From NCBI RefSeq assembly GCF_009768885.1, contig NZ_WSQA01000003.1, forward strand, positions 124,001 through 188,000: 64,000 bases of DNA, in the 5' to 3' direction. This DNA is from Sphingobacterium humi (GTDB lineage: Bacteria; Bacteroidota; Bacteroidia; Sphingobacteriales; Sphingobacteriaceae). The position numbers were made by a program, and so were the translations under genes. The stretch's first letter is position 1. Every line of letters begins with the position of its first letter. A model generated the notes under the pieces. It saw only the letters and a list, made by a program, of their open reading frames with translations. It was not told the origin of the DNA and made no database searches. Shown here in pieces: positions 46,332 to 54,547 of this stretch.

Positions 46332-46958
46332 ATGAAATTAAATACATTATTTGTTGCAGCGGTTTTAGCAAGTACTACTTTGTCATCTTGCGTGTTCAAA
46401 ACAGCGGATGAAAGACAATTGAAGTATACCCATACTTCTTTGGTTGATGGTGATGCTTATGCTTTCTTTAGACAGGTAGGAACCATCGTTCCTTACGAGG
46501 TTTCCTATACTAAACATGTAGAGACTGTGGGCTCCGCAAAAGCAAAAGAAGTAGCTGGAAAAGTAGCGCAAGTATTTGGCGAAATCCTTCCTCAAATGGA
46601 TTCTTTGGCAACGAAATTCCACGTGGATTTCCCTATTCGTGGGGTTGAATTGTATAGCACTGAAACAGCTACAGCAGCTACGCCTGCAGCAGCACCTGTT
46701 GCAGTAGTAGATACAGCAGCACACGATTCGGCCGTTGATGCAGAACCTGTGGTATTGGCAAAACACGCTGATGTTTATTCAGATGATGCTTACCTGCACC
46801 ATATTCAACATCAAGTGGCAGTGGTAAAAGAGCAATTCAGAAGATTGTCTCGTAACACCAACAAGGAATTGAGAGATTTCGCACAAGGAAAAGCAGAAAC
46901 CATTGCAGAACTGTATACAGCAGTTGGCGGTAAGGAAGATGCGCACGCGCACCACTAA
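46332..46958 (+). CDS. Hypothetical lipoprotein
   Basis: A 208-residue predicted lipoprotein with lipobox LSSC (Cys20). The mature protein is mostly helical (for example AKEVAGKVAQVFGEIL and HHIQHQVAVVKEQFRRLS) around an Ala/Pro/Val-rich low-complexity segment (about 118-140), and ends in a His-rich tail (DAHAHH). I do not recognise a family. The start at 46332 is chosen from the promoter and signal peptide. The Gfo/Idh gene follows after 9 nt, so they may be cotranscribed. Confidence 0.75.
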   Translation: MKLNTLFVAAVLASTTLSSCVFKTADERQLKYTHTSLVDGDAYAFFRQVGTIVPYEVSYTKHVETVGSAKAKEVAGKVAQVFGEILPQMDSLATKFHVDFPIRGVELYSTETATAATPAAAPVAVVDTAAHDSAVDAEPVVLAKHADVYSDDAYLHHIQHQVAVVKEQFRRLSRNTNKELRDFAQGKAETIAELYTAVGGKEDAHAHH

Positions 46959-46967
46959 GCCTCGCTT

Positions 46968-47990
46968 ATGCTGGATCAGCAAATAATAACAGGTATATTG
47001 TCGTATGGAATGTCCGGAAGGGTATTCCATGCGCCATTTTTGGAGGCCTCTGATCGCTTTAAGCTCAAGGCTGTCGTCGAACGAAGCAAGAAGCAAGCAC
47101 AAGAACGCTATCCGGAAATTATCAGTTATGATGCGGTGAGCGATTTATTGCAAGATCCGGAGATTGAGCTGGTCATCGTCAATACGCCCAATGATACCCA
47201 TGTGGCATTTGCCGAACAAGCCTTACGTGCTGGCAAGCATGTGTTGTTGGAGAAACCCGTAGCTCCTACGGTAAAAGAAGCCGAGCACCTGTTTCAGGTA
47301 GCCGCCGAATGTGGCAAATTACTCATGCCTTACCATAACCGTCGTTTTGATTCTGATTACCTAGCCTTAAAAAAGGTGCTGCAAGATGAACGATTGGGCA
47401 AACCTATTGAATTACATATCCGTTTTGATCGTTTCAAGCCTGAGATCGGTCCGAAAGCCTTTAAGGAAAAGCATGTGCCAGCATCGGGCATTATCTATGA
47501 TTTAGGATCCCATTTAGTCGATCAGGTGATTGCCCTGTTCGGGCGCCCTAAGTCGATGACCAAGATTCGCGGCAGCTATCGTCCGAAATCAAAGGTAGAC
47601 GACTATGGAAGCATCATGCTAAGCTATACCAGCGGTTTAAATGTATTTCTGACCTGTAGCTTATTGGTGGCTGCCCCGCAAGCTAGTTTTGTGCTGCATG
47701 GCAGCAGAGGCAGCTTTGTGAAGCATCGGGTAGATGTGCAGGAAGCCCAGCTGATTGAAGGGATGAGTCCTACTGCAGCAGGCTATGGCATTGAACCGGA
47801 AGGAATGGAAGGCATGCTAACCCTGGCCGATGAAAATAATCAACTCCATGCGGAACTGGTTCCTGCCGAAAAAGGCAATTATATGGGGATATTTGATGCC
47901 GTATATGCGGCCATTCGAGAAGATCAACCTTACTTGGTTCAGCAAGACCATATAATTTGGCAATTGGAAATCTTAACGCCTGGCAAGTAA
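46968..47990 (+). CDS. Gfo/Idh/MocA-family oxidoreductase
   Basis: A 340-residue NAD(P)-dependent dehydrogenase-like protein. The N-terminal Rossmann domain (GILSYGMSGRVFHAPFLEA) is followed by the motif EKPVAPTVKEAE, containing the EKP typical of the family, and a C-terminal alpha/beta domain with IYDLGSHLVDQV, where the His is catalytic in many members. The substrate is probably a sugar or cyclitol derivative. It follows the lipoprotein gene by 9 nt. Confidence 0.9.
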   Translation: MLDQQIITGILSYGMSGRVFHAPFLEASDRFKLKAVVERSKKQAQERYPEIISYDAVSDLLQDPEIELVIVNTPNDTHVAFAEQALRAGKHVLLEKPVAPTVKEAEHLFQVAAECGKLLMPYHNRRFDSDYLALKKVLQDERLGKPIELHIRFDRFKPEIGPKAFKEKHVPASGIIYDLGSHLVDQVIALFGRPKSMTKIRGSYRPKSKVDDYGSIMLSYTSGLNVFLTCSLLVAAPQASFVLHGSRGSFVKHRVDVQEAQLIEGMSPTAAGYGIEPEGMEGMLTLADENNQLHAELVPAEKGNYMGIFDAVYAAIREDQPYLVQQDHIIWQLEILTPGK

Positions 47991-48065
47991 ATTGCTATTT
48001 AATATTAACTTTATATATAGTTAATATAGGATTTTTATCATTGTTGTTAAATCAAAATTACTAAC

Positions 48066-48944
48066 GTGAGATATGCTGCTATAGATATCGGTTCCAATGC
48101 CGTCCGCCTATTGATTGCCGATATTATTGAAAGAGAAAACGAAATAATCTTTAACAAAAACACCTTATTACGCGTGCCGCTCCGACTCGGAGACGACGCC
48201 TTTATTCACCGTCATATATCGGAAGGGAAATTTGAAAGCATGGTCAAAACCATGAGCGCTTTCCGCAACCTGATGGATGTGTATAAAGTAACCGATTATA
48301 TGGCCTGTGCTACCTCTGCGATGCGCGATGCCGATAATGGAAAAGATGTGGTGGCAGCTTGTCAAAAAGCTGGGGTAGACATTCAGATTATCGATGGCGC
48401 TGTGGAAGCCCAGATTATCTATAATGTACACAACAAAACCGCCATGGATAAAAATAAGGTTTACCTGTATATCGATGTTGGTGGTGGTAGTACCGAGATT
48501 TCTCTTTTCGCTAACGGCGATTTGGTGGCTTCGCAATCGTTTAACTTGGGTACCATCCGCATCCTGGATAATCAGGATAATCCAGATACCTGGGACGAGA
48601 TGAAGCGCTGGGTCAAAAACATCACCAAGAACTATAAAAACATTTACGGCATTGGCTCCGGCGGGAACATTAATAAACTCTCGCGACTTGCCAATGAGAA
48701 GGCCGATAAGCCTATTTCCTACGCCAAGTTAAAAGCCCTTTACGTGTACCTGAATTCCTATTCTTTAAAAGATAGAATCAACGTGCTGGAACTCAAACAA
48801 GACCGTGCTGATGTAATTATCCCGGCTTCCGAAATCTTCTTAACCATTATGAAGGTCGGGCACCTCAAGAATATTACCGCACCTCGAATTGGCTTGGCCG
48901 ATGGGATTATACAGACACTCATCAACAAGAATTATAAGAAGTAA
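48066..48944 (+). CDS. Ppx/GppA-family phosphatase
   Basis: A 292-residue protein holding the actin-fold Ppx/GppA domain only, without the C-terminal HD domain of Escherichia coli Ppx. The start RYAAIDIGSNAVRLLI and the central YIDVGGGSTEISLF are the two phosphate loops; YGIGSGGNINKL follows. It may hydrolyse polyphosphate or pppGpp. It starts with GTG (48066), a rare start in this window. Confidence 0.9.
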   Translation: MRYAAIDIGSNAVRLLIADIIERENEIIFNKNTLLRVPLRLGDDAFIHRHISEGKFESMVKTMSAFRNLMDVYKVTDYMACATSAMRDADNGKDVVAACQKAGVDIQIIDGAVEAQIIYNVHNKTAMDKNKVYLYIDVGGGSTEISLFANGDLVASQSFNLGTIRILDNQDNPDTWDEMKRWVKNITKNYKNIYGIGSGGNINKLSRLANEKADKPISYAKLKALYVYLNSYSLKDRINVLELKQDRADVIIPASEIFLTIMKVGHLKNITAPRIGLADGIIQTLINKNYKK

Positions 48945-48959
48945 TTCCTGAAAGAAAAG

Positions 48960-48990
48960 GTTGGAAGTATCGAAAATAATTCTATTTTTG
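48960..48990 (+). promoter_or_regulatory. Promoter of tRNA-Leu
   Basis: GTTG (48960-48963), 19 nt, TATTTTTG (48983-48990): a good -7 match with a one-mismatch -33, ending 11 nt before the tRNA. Confidence 0.65.
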
Positions 48991-49001
48991 CGGTACAAAA
49001 T

Positions 49002-49085
49002 ACCTAGGTGGCGAAATTGGTAGACGCACCATCTTGAGGGGGTGGCGCCTGAATGGGCATGGCAGTTCGAATCTGCTCCTAGGTA
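49002..49085 (+). tRNA. tRNA-Leu (GAG)
   Basis: An 84-nt class II tRNA: acceptor ACCTAGG/CCTAGGT, anticodon stem CCATC/GGTGG with loop TTGAGGG (anticodon GAG), a long variable arm, T-arm with AGTTCGAATCT, discriminator A. No CCA is encoded. Confidence 0.95.
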
Positions 49086-49100
49086 CTTCCGAAAAACTAA

Positions 49101-49130
49101 AAAAGCCCTGCATGTGCAGGGCTTTTGTTT
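49101..49130. terminator. Bidirectional terminator after tRNA-Leu
   Basis: AAAAGCCCTGCA pairs with TGCAGGGCTTTT around 2 nt, with T runs on both strands. It also serves the convergent Fe-S gene. Confidence 0.85.
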
Positions 49131-49153
49131 TATAGCTATTTTTCTATTTATTC

Positions 49154-49948
49154 TTAAATCTTATTGGCTTTCACGGTGATTTCTGCAATATCCAACACCT
49201 GAATCTCCTGCTCTTTATCTTTCTCTTTAACGCCGTCACGCAGCATCGTCATACAGAAGGGGCAGGCCGCAGCAACCACGGTCGCTTGGCTTTCAATCAC
49301 ATCTTCAATCCGCTCGATATTCACATCTTTGGTTCCTTTTTCAGGTTCCTTAAACATTTGAGCTCCACCGGCGCCACAGCAAAGACCATTCGACTTGCAG
49401 CGCTTCAGCTCTACTAAATCAGCATCCAAAACCTCCAGGGCTTTGCGCGGTGCTTCATACACATCATTGGCGCGGCCCAGGTAGCAAGGGTCGTGATAGG
49501 TTATCTTCTTGCCTTTAAACTCATGTCCGTCGGCAGGTTTAAGCTTGCCTTCGTCAATAAGCGATTGAATCAGCTGGCTATGGTGAATCACCTCGTAATA
49601 CCCACCCAGGCTAGGGTATTCGTTTTTCAGGGTATTGAAGCAGTGCGGGCAGGCGGTGACAATCTTTTTGATTTCATAGCCGTTCAACACGTCAATATTC
49701 ATCATGGCCTGCATTTGAAACAGGAACTCGTTGCCAGCGCGCTTCGCCGGATCACCGGTACAGCTTTCTTCCGCACCTAAAATAGCATACTTAATACCTA
49801 CATGATGAAGGATCTTGCAGATGTCACGGGTAATGCGTTGTGCCCTTTCGTCGAAACTGCCGGCACAGCCAACCCAGAATAACAGATCAGGGCTTTCGCC
49901 TTTGGCAATCAATTCAGCAACGGTAGGGATATGTATCGTGTTTTCCAT
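49154..49948 (-). CDS. CCG-domain Fe-S electron-transfer protein (HdrB/HdrD-like)
   Basis: A 264-residue protein with two cysteine-rich CCG-type modules. The second is canonical (DPCYLGR, LCCGAGG, ACPFCM). The first is altered: where CCG is expected it reads SCTGDP, with TACPHC following. Such proteins bind unusual Fe-S clusters and take part in thiol/disulfide or quinone electron transfer, like heterodisulfide reductase, GlpC or LutA. I start at ATG 49948 (MENTIHIP), 11 nt after the upstream gene's stop; a longer frame overlaps that gene. It pairs with the membrane Fe-S protein. Confidence 0.88.
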   Translation of the reverse strand: MENTIHIPTVAELIAKGESPDLLFWVGCAGSFDERAQRITRDICKILHHVGIKYAILGAEESCTGDPAKRAGNEFLFQMQAMMNIDVLNGYEIKKIVTACPHCFNTLKNEYPSLGGYYEVIHHSQLIQSLIDEGKLKPADGHEFKGKKITYHDPCYLGRANDVYEAPRKALEVLDADLVELKRCKSNGLCCGAGGAQMFKEPEKGTKDVNIERIEDVIESQATVVAAACPFCMTMLRDGVKEKDKEQEIQVLDIAEITVKANKI

Positions 49949-49959
49949 GTGTTTTCTTC

Positions 49960-51252
49960 TTATTGTTGGGTCCAATTCGCACGGTCGGCCTGCGCATATT
50001 TCCAAGGCGCACCGTTATTTTCCAGGTTCGAGAACATGTTGTTGATGCTAGATGGCGCTTGCGATTCTTCCATCACCGCATACTGTCTTAAACCAATGAT
50101 AATTTCCAGGGGATTGATGTTCACCGGACATTGCTCTACGCAAGCATTACAGCTTGTACAAGCCCATATCTCTTCCCGGGTGATATATGTATCCAAAAGC
50201 GATTTACCATCGTCCTGGAAACTTCCATTCTTATCGATGTTCTTGCCGATTTCACTGATCCGGTCGCGGGTATCCATCATAATCTTCCGTGGCGAAAGCA
50301 GCTTGCCGGTGATATTCGCTGGGCAGGCCGATGTACAGCGTCCGCATTCGGTACAGGTATAAGCATCCAAGAGGTTCTTCCAAGTTAGGTCTAGGGCGTC
50401 TTTTACCCCGAATCGGCTCGGTTCTCCCGTTGGAGGAGGTAAGGAAGGATCCAGCATAACTTTCACCTCTGCCGTAACGGCAGGCATGTTATCAAATTTA
50501 CCTTTCGGCTCCAAACGCGTAAAATAAGTGTTCGGGAAAGCCAGCAGGATATGTAGGTGTTTAGAAACAACCAAGTAGTTTAAGAATGCAAAAACCCCGA
50601 TGATGTGGAACCACCAGCAAAAGCGTTCGATCAGTACCAGGCTGCTAGCTGTATCGGGAAGTATGCCCATCAGGTAGCTGCTGATTGGGAAAGCCCCGGC
50701 AATATGGTAATGCGGATCGCCTAAGCTTTGCAATTTCGCATCGGCAGCATTCATCAGTAAGAAAGCAGACATCAATAAGATTTCCGCAATCAAGATGAGG
50801 TTAGCATCCGTTTTCGGCCAATTATTCAACTCCGCTTGGTTCAAGCGTTTTAACTTCAAAACATTCCTACGGATAAAGAAGATGACACATCCTGTTAATA
50901 CCAAGAAGGCCAGAATCTCAAAGGAATAGATCAGGAAGTCGTAGAAACCGCCCATAAAGGAAAATACACGGTGGGTGCCGAAAAGCCCATCGGTAACAAT
51001 TTCAAGCATTTCTATATTGATGATACAGAAACCCACATACACAAAAAGGTGCAGTAGGGCAGGGATGGGCCGCTTGAACATCTTCTTTTGTCCAAAAGCT
51101 ACCAATAGCATGGTCTTGATGCGCTCGGAAGGGCGATCAAAACGGTTTACCGCTTTCCCCAATTTAATGTTGCGGTAAATTTTCTTGGCATTGATAAAAA
51201 ATAAAAGAAGAGAGGCGATTAATAATACGCCGAATATGAGCTGACCTATCAT
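49960..51252 (-). CDS. Membrane 4Fe-4S protein (HdrE/NarI-like fused to ferredoxin)
   Basis: A 430-residue protein with about five or six transmembrane helices in the first 240 residues, similar to a b-type cytochrome or NarI-like subunit (His residues in helices), then a ferredoxin domain (about 300-390) with two full motifs, CTECGRCTSACP and CTSCNACVEQCP. It would pass electrons between the membrane quinone pool and the CCG protein encoded next. The partner enzyme is not in the window. Confidence 0.87.
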   Translation of the reverse strand: MIGQLIFGVLLIASLLLFFINAKKIYRNIKLGKAVNRFDRPSERIKTMLLVAFGQKKMFKRPIPALLHLFVYVGFCIINIEMLEIVTDGLFGTHRVFSFMGGFYDFLIYSFEILAFLVLTGCVIFFIRRNVLKLKRLNQAELNNWPKTDANLILIAEILLMSAFLLMNAADAKLQSLGDPHYHIAGAFPISSYLMGILPDTASSLVLIERFCWWFHIIGVFAFLNYLVVSKHLHILLAFPNTYFTRLEPKGKFDNMPAVTAEVKVMLDPSLPPPTGEPSRFGVKDALDLTWKNLLDAYTCTECGRCTSACPANITGKLLSPRKIMMDTRDRISEIGKNIDKNGSFQDDGKSLLDTYITREEIWACTSCNACVEQCPVNINPLEIIIGLRQYAVMEESQAPSSINNMFSNLENNGAPWKYAQADRANWTQQ

Positions 51253-51539
51253 AGTTTACAAATTAGCTTGAACAAATATAATTAATTCGATTATACTATG
51301 CACGCATAATAAATTATTTAGAAAGATTAAAAATAATTGTCCTGATGAAATAAGTGAATACCCTGTTTTTCCATATTGTAACAAAATAGCATTATTAATT
51401 TGATTCCCGTTAAACTGCTTCTAAAAATTAAGGAAGAACTCGTAAATTGCCGGGAATTAACCAAACTTAACGGCCGGTTGGCAGGCTTGGTACAACGAAA
51501 AACCTCAACCCTATAAACCGTTATCTATAGAAAAACGAT

Positions 51540-53231
51540 ATGGCATCTGAAACGAATAAATACGATGTAATTGTAATTGGCTCCGGTATTTCGGGCGGAT
51601 GGGCCGCCAAGGAATTCTGTGAAAAAGGATTGAAGACCCTCGTGCTGGAAAGAGGATACGACGTCAAGCATATTAAGGATTACCCCACTGCTTATACTGA
51701 TCCTTGGCAGTTCGACCACCGCGGCGCCTTGAGCAAACAAATTAAAGAAGAAAACCCCATTGCCTCCAAATGCTATGCCTTCAAGGAAGATGCCATGCAT
51801 TTCTTTACCAAAGACAAGGAACAGGAATATATCCAAGAGCATCCCTTCGATTGGATCCGTGGCTACCACGTAGGAGGGAAATCCCTCATGTGGGCCCGCC
51901 AGGTACAGCGGTGGAGCGATCATGACTTTGAAGGACCTGCCAGAGATGGCTTTGCCGTCGACTGGCCGATCCGCTATAAGGATATCGCACCTTGGTACAG
52001 TTATGTGGAGAAGTTTGTTGGAGTTTCCGGAAACCGCGATGGCAATGCGGCCATGCCTGATGGCGAGTTCTTGCCGGCTTTCGACCTGAATGCGGTCGAG
52101 CGTATGGTGCAAAGTAAGCTGCCGGGCAAGTATCCCGATCGTCAGGTTATCGCTGGACGCTGTGCGCATATTTCAAAACCCGAGCCTATCCATATTCAGC
52201 AGGGGAGAACCCAATGCCAGAACCGCACGATGTGTCAACGTGGCTGCCCTTTTGGAGGCTATTTCAGCTCCAATGCATCCACCTTACCTTGGGCCGAGAA
52301 AACAGGCAACCTCACCCTAAAACCGAACTCCATTGTCGATTCCATCATCTTTGATGAGGAAACACAAAAAGCTTCCGGGGTAAGGGTGATTGATGCGGAA
52401 ACCTTGAAAACAACCGAATACCAAGCCAAAGTGATTTTCTTGAATGCTTCGGCCTTGGCTTCTAATATGGTGTTGTTAAACTCAACATCCAAACGATTCC
52501 CGAACGGATTAGGAAATGATAATGGCCTGCTTGGGAAGTATGTGGCCTTCCACAATTACTTAGGTAGCTTGGGGGGAACCATTGAGGGCTTTGAAGATCA
52601 GTATTATTTTGGTCGCCGTCCAACCCAACCCATCATTCCCAACTTCCGCAATGTGAAAAAACAAGAAACCGACTTCTTGCGCGGCTATGCTTCCTTCTTC
52701 AGTGCTTACCGTGGCCGTGGTGCCGGATCGGAAATGCAAGTAGGGGGCGACTTTAAAGATAGCCTTTGCGAACCTGGAGGATGGGGGATAGGCATGATGA
52801 TGCAGGGCGAAACCATCCCTAAGGAAACCAACCATGTGCGCTTAAGTGCCGATAAGAAAGATAAGTTTGGCATGCCCCAGTTGATTACCTCGGTGCAATA
52901 CGATGAGAACGATCAGAAAAGCATGCAAGACTTCCTGAACCAAGGTTCTGAAATGCTGGAATACATAGGCGCTAAAAATATCTATACGCATAACAGCAAG
53001 CAAAACCCCGGATTAGACATCCATGAGATGGGCGGTGTGCGTATGGGCTTAGATCCGAAAACATCCCTGTTAAATAAATGGAACCAGCTGCATAACTGCT
53101 TAAATGTATTTGTTACCGATGGCGCTTGTATGACCTCAACCGGAACACAAAACCCGTCGTTAACCTATATGGCTTTGACCGCGCGTGCGGCCAACTTTGC
53201 CATGGACGAAATGAAAAAGGGAAACCTCTAA
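51540..53231 (+). CDS. GMC-family oxidoreductase
   Basis: A 563-residue FAD enzyme. The nucleotide-binding motif VIVIGSGISGGWAAKEF begins it. A Cys-rich segment near 220-235 (CQNRTMCQRGCPFGG) and a C-terminal GMC_oxred_C domain with HEMGGVRMG and NPSLTYMAL carry the catalytic His and Asn regions. Related enzymes oxidise gluconate, sorbosone or similar sugars, often passing electrons to cytochromes. No signal peptide, no small subunit gene beside it. Single gene, terminated by the hairpin at 53253. Confidence 0.87.
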   Translation: MASETNKYDVIVIGSGISGGWAAKEFCEKGLKTLVLERGYDVKHIKDYPTAYTDPWQFDHRGALSKQIKEENPIASKCYAFKEDAMHFFTKDKEQEYIQEHPFDWIRGYHVGGKSLMWARQVQRWSDHDFEGPARDGFAVDWPIRYKDIAPWYSYVEKFVGVSGNRDGNAAMPDGEFLPAFDLNAVERMVQSKLPGKYPDRQVIAGRCAHISKPEPIHIQQGRTQCQNRTMCQRGCPFGGYFSSNASTLPWAEKTGNLTLKPNSIVDSIIFDEETQKASGVRVIDAETLKTTEYQAKVIFLNASALASNMVLLNSTSKRFPNGLGNDNGLLGKYVAFHNYLGSLGGTIEGFEDQYYFGRRPTQPIIPNFRNVKKQETDFLRGYASFFSAYRGRGAGSEMQVGGDFKDSLCEPGGWGIGMMMQGETIPKETNHVRLSADKKDKFGMPQLITSVQYDENDQKSMQDFLNQGSEMLEYIGAKNIYTHNSKQNPGLDIHEMGGVRMGLDPKTSLLNKWNQLHNCLNVFVTDGACMTSTGTQNPSLTYMALTARAANFAMDEMKKGNL

Positions 53232-53252
53232 CCTTAGAAATTCCCCTAAATA

Positions 53253-53281
53253 GAAAAAGCCTCGATACCGAGGCTTTTTCT
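53253..53281. terminator. Bidirectional terminator between the GMC and ompH genes
   Basis: GAAAAAGCCTCG pairs with CGAGGCTTTTTC around a 4-nt loop. Confidence 0.88.
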
Positions 53282-53301
53282 ATGTAATCATATCGTTCTG
53301 C

Positions 53302-53856
53302 TTATTTCTTTGCAGCTGGTGCAGCAGCAATACCTAATTTAGATTTGATATCTGCTGTTAAGTCATCACCACCACCGAAGTAAGGAATTCCACCGTTAGA
53401 GATATCCAATACATAAGCATATCCTTTTTCTTTTGCTACAGCATTGATCGCTGTGAAAACTTTCTGCTCGATAGGGGCATAAAGCTCTTGTTGCTTTTTA
53501 CCGATATCTTCTTGCGCTACACGTTGAACTTCTTGAATACGAGTTTCCATTTCACGCATAGAATTTGCAATTTCTTGAACTTCAGCATCCACGGCAGTTT
53601 TGTTCGCTTCGCTTCTGTTTCTCAATTTCTCGTTCGCATCGTTTTGTTTTTTCTGATACTCGGTATACATCCCTTGAAGTTCTTTTTGTTTTGCATCACT
53701 CAAGGTTTTCATTTGTTCTTCAGCAGCTTTAAATTCTGGAGTAGCTTGCACAATTTCCGCCGTGTTAATATGGCCGATCTTTTGTTGGGCACTTGCTGTG
53801 TTAGCTGCCAATAATACTCCTGATGCTACTACTACACTTTTCAATAAATTTTTCAT
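53302..53856 (-). CDS. OmpH/Skp-family periplasmic chaperone (second copy)
   Basis: A 184-residue protein: signal peptide (MKNLLKSVVVASGVLLAANTASAQ), then KIGHINTAEIVQATPEFKAAE and a long coiled coil (about 45-125), then a beta end with KGYAYVLDISNGGIPYFGG. Skp holds unfolded outer-membrane proteins on their way to BamA. It is the downstream one of two tandem ompH genes after bamA. Ends Ala/Lys-rich. Confidence 0.92.
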   Translation of the reverse strand: MKNLLKSVVVASGVLLAANTASAQQKIGHINTAEIVQATPEFKAAEEQMKTLSDAKQKELQGMYTEYQKKQNDANEKLRNRSEANKTAVDAEVQEIANSMREMETRIQEVQRVAQEDIGKKQQELYAPIEQKVFTAINAVAKEKGYAYVLDISNGGIPYFGGGDDLTADIKSKLGIAAAPAAKK

Positions 53857-53953
53857 GCTGTTTTTGTTAATTCCTTATATGCTGGATATAAGTGCTTTTT
53901 GCTATTTTAAATATTCTAGTTAAAAATTAGTTACACAATAATAGTAAAAAATC

Positions 53954-54487
53954 TTAGTTTGCTAAGGAAGGATTTGGTCTCAATCCCAATTTAGTCACAA
54001 CATCGTTGCTTTTATCCATCGCCGGGTTGGCATATAAAAACGATACTTCGCTGCGTTTATCTAAAATGAAATCAAATTGTCCTGCTTTGGCAACATCCTG
54101 AACCGCTTTCTGTATCCGGTCCTGAATAGGTTTCATTAATTTTTCACGTTGTTGAAACAACTCCCCATCCATGCCGAATTTACCGCGTTGGAAGTCTTTC
54201 ACTGCTTTTTCTTTGTTTACAATCTCGTCTTCACGACGTCTGCGCATGTCCTCATTCAAACGAGGAGCATCATTCTGATAAGCCTTGTACATGCTTTCAA
54301 TAGCTTCATACTGCTTATCCACTTCGGCTTGCCATTGTTTGGACAAGTTATCTAATTGACTCTGGGCCGATTTATATTCAGGGATGTGTTTCATCACATA
54401 TTCCGAATCTACATAAGCCACCTTCTGCGCATATGATACACTACCCATAAAGGCTAGCATAGCTACTAATACTAATATTCGTTTCAT
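53954..54487 (-). CDS. OmpH/Skp-family periplasmic chaperone (first copy)
   Basis: A 177-residue protein with signal peptide (MKRILVLVAMLAFMGSVSYAQ) and the Skp pattern: VAYVDSEYVMKHIPEYKSAQ, a coiled coil (about 45-120) and FDFILDKRSEVSFLYANP. I use ATG 54487 since the hydrophobic signal starts there; another ATG at 54508 is possible. It lies 60 nt after bamA and is followed by the second copy; the two differ clearly and may serve different clients. Confidence 0.92.
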   Translation of the reverse strand: MKRILVLVAMLAFMGSVSYAQKVAYVDSEYVMKHIPEYKSAQSQLDNLSKQWQAEVDKQYEAIESMYKAYQNDAPRLNEDMRRRREDEIVNKEKAVKDFQRGKFGMDGELFQQREKLMKPIQDRIQKAVQDVAKAGQFDFILDKRSEVSFLYANPAMDKSNDVVTKLGLRPNPSLAN

Positions 54488-54547
54488 AGAGGTACAAATT
54501 TTAATCATTTCTTTGTTTATGACAAATATTGTGCTAAAAAGTTTAAT

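Noticed and set aside
53302..54487. Tandem ompH genes as a novel duplication
   Set aside because: Two tandem divergent OmpH genes downstream of bamA are an ordinary arrangement in this phylum.
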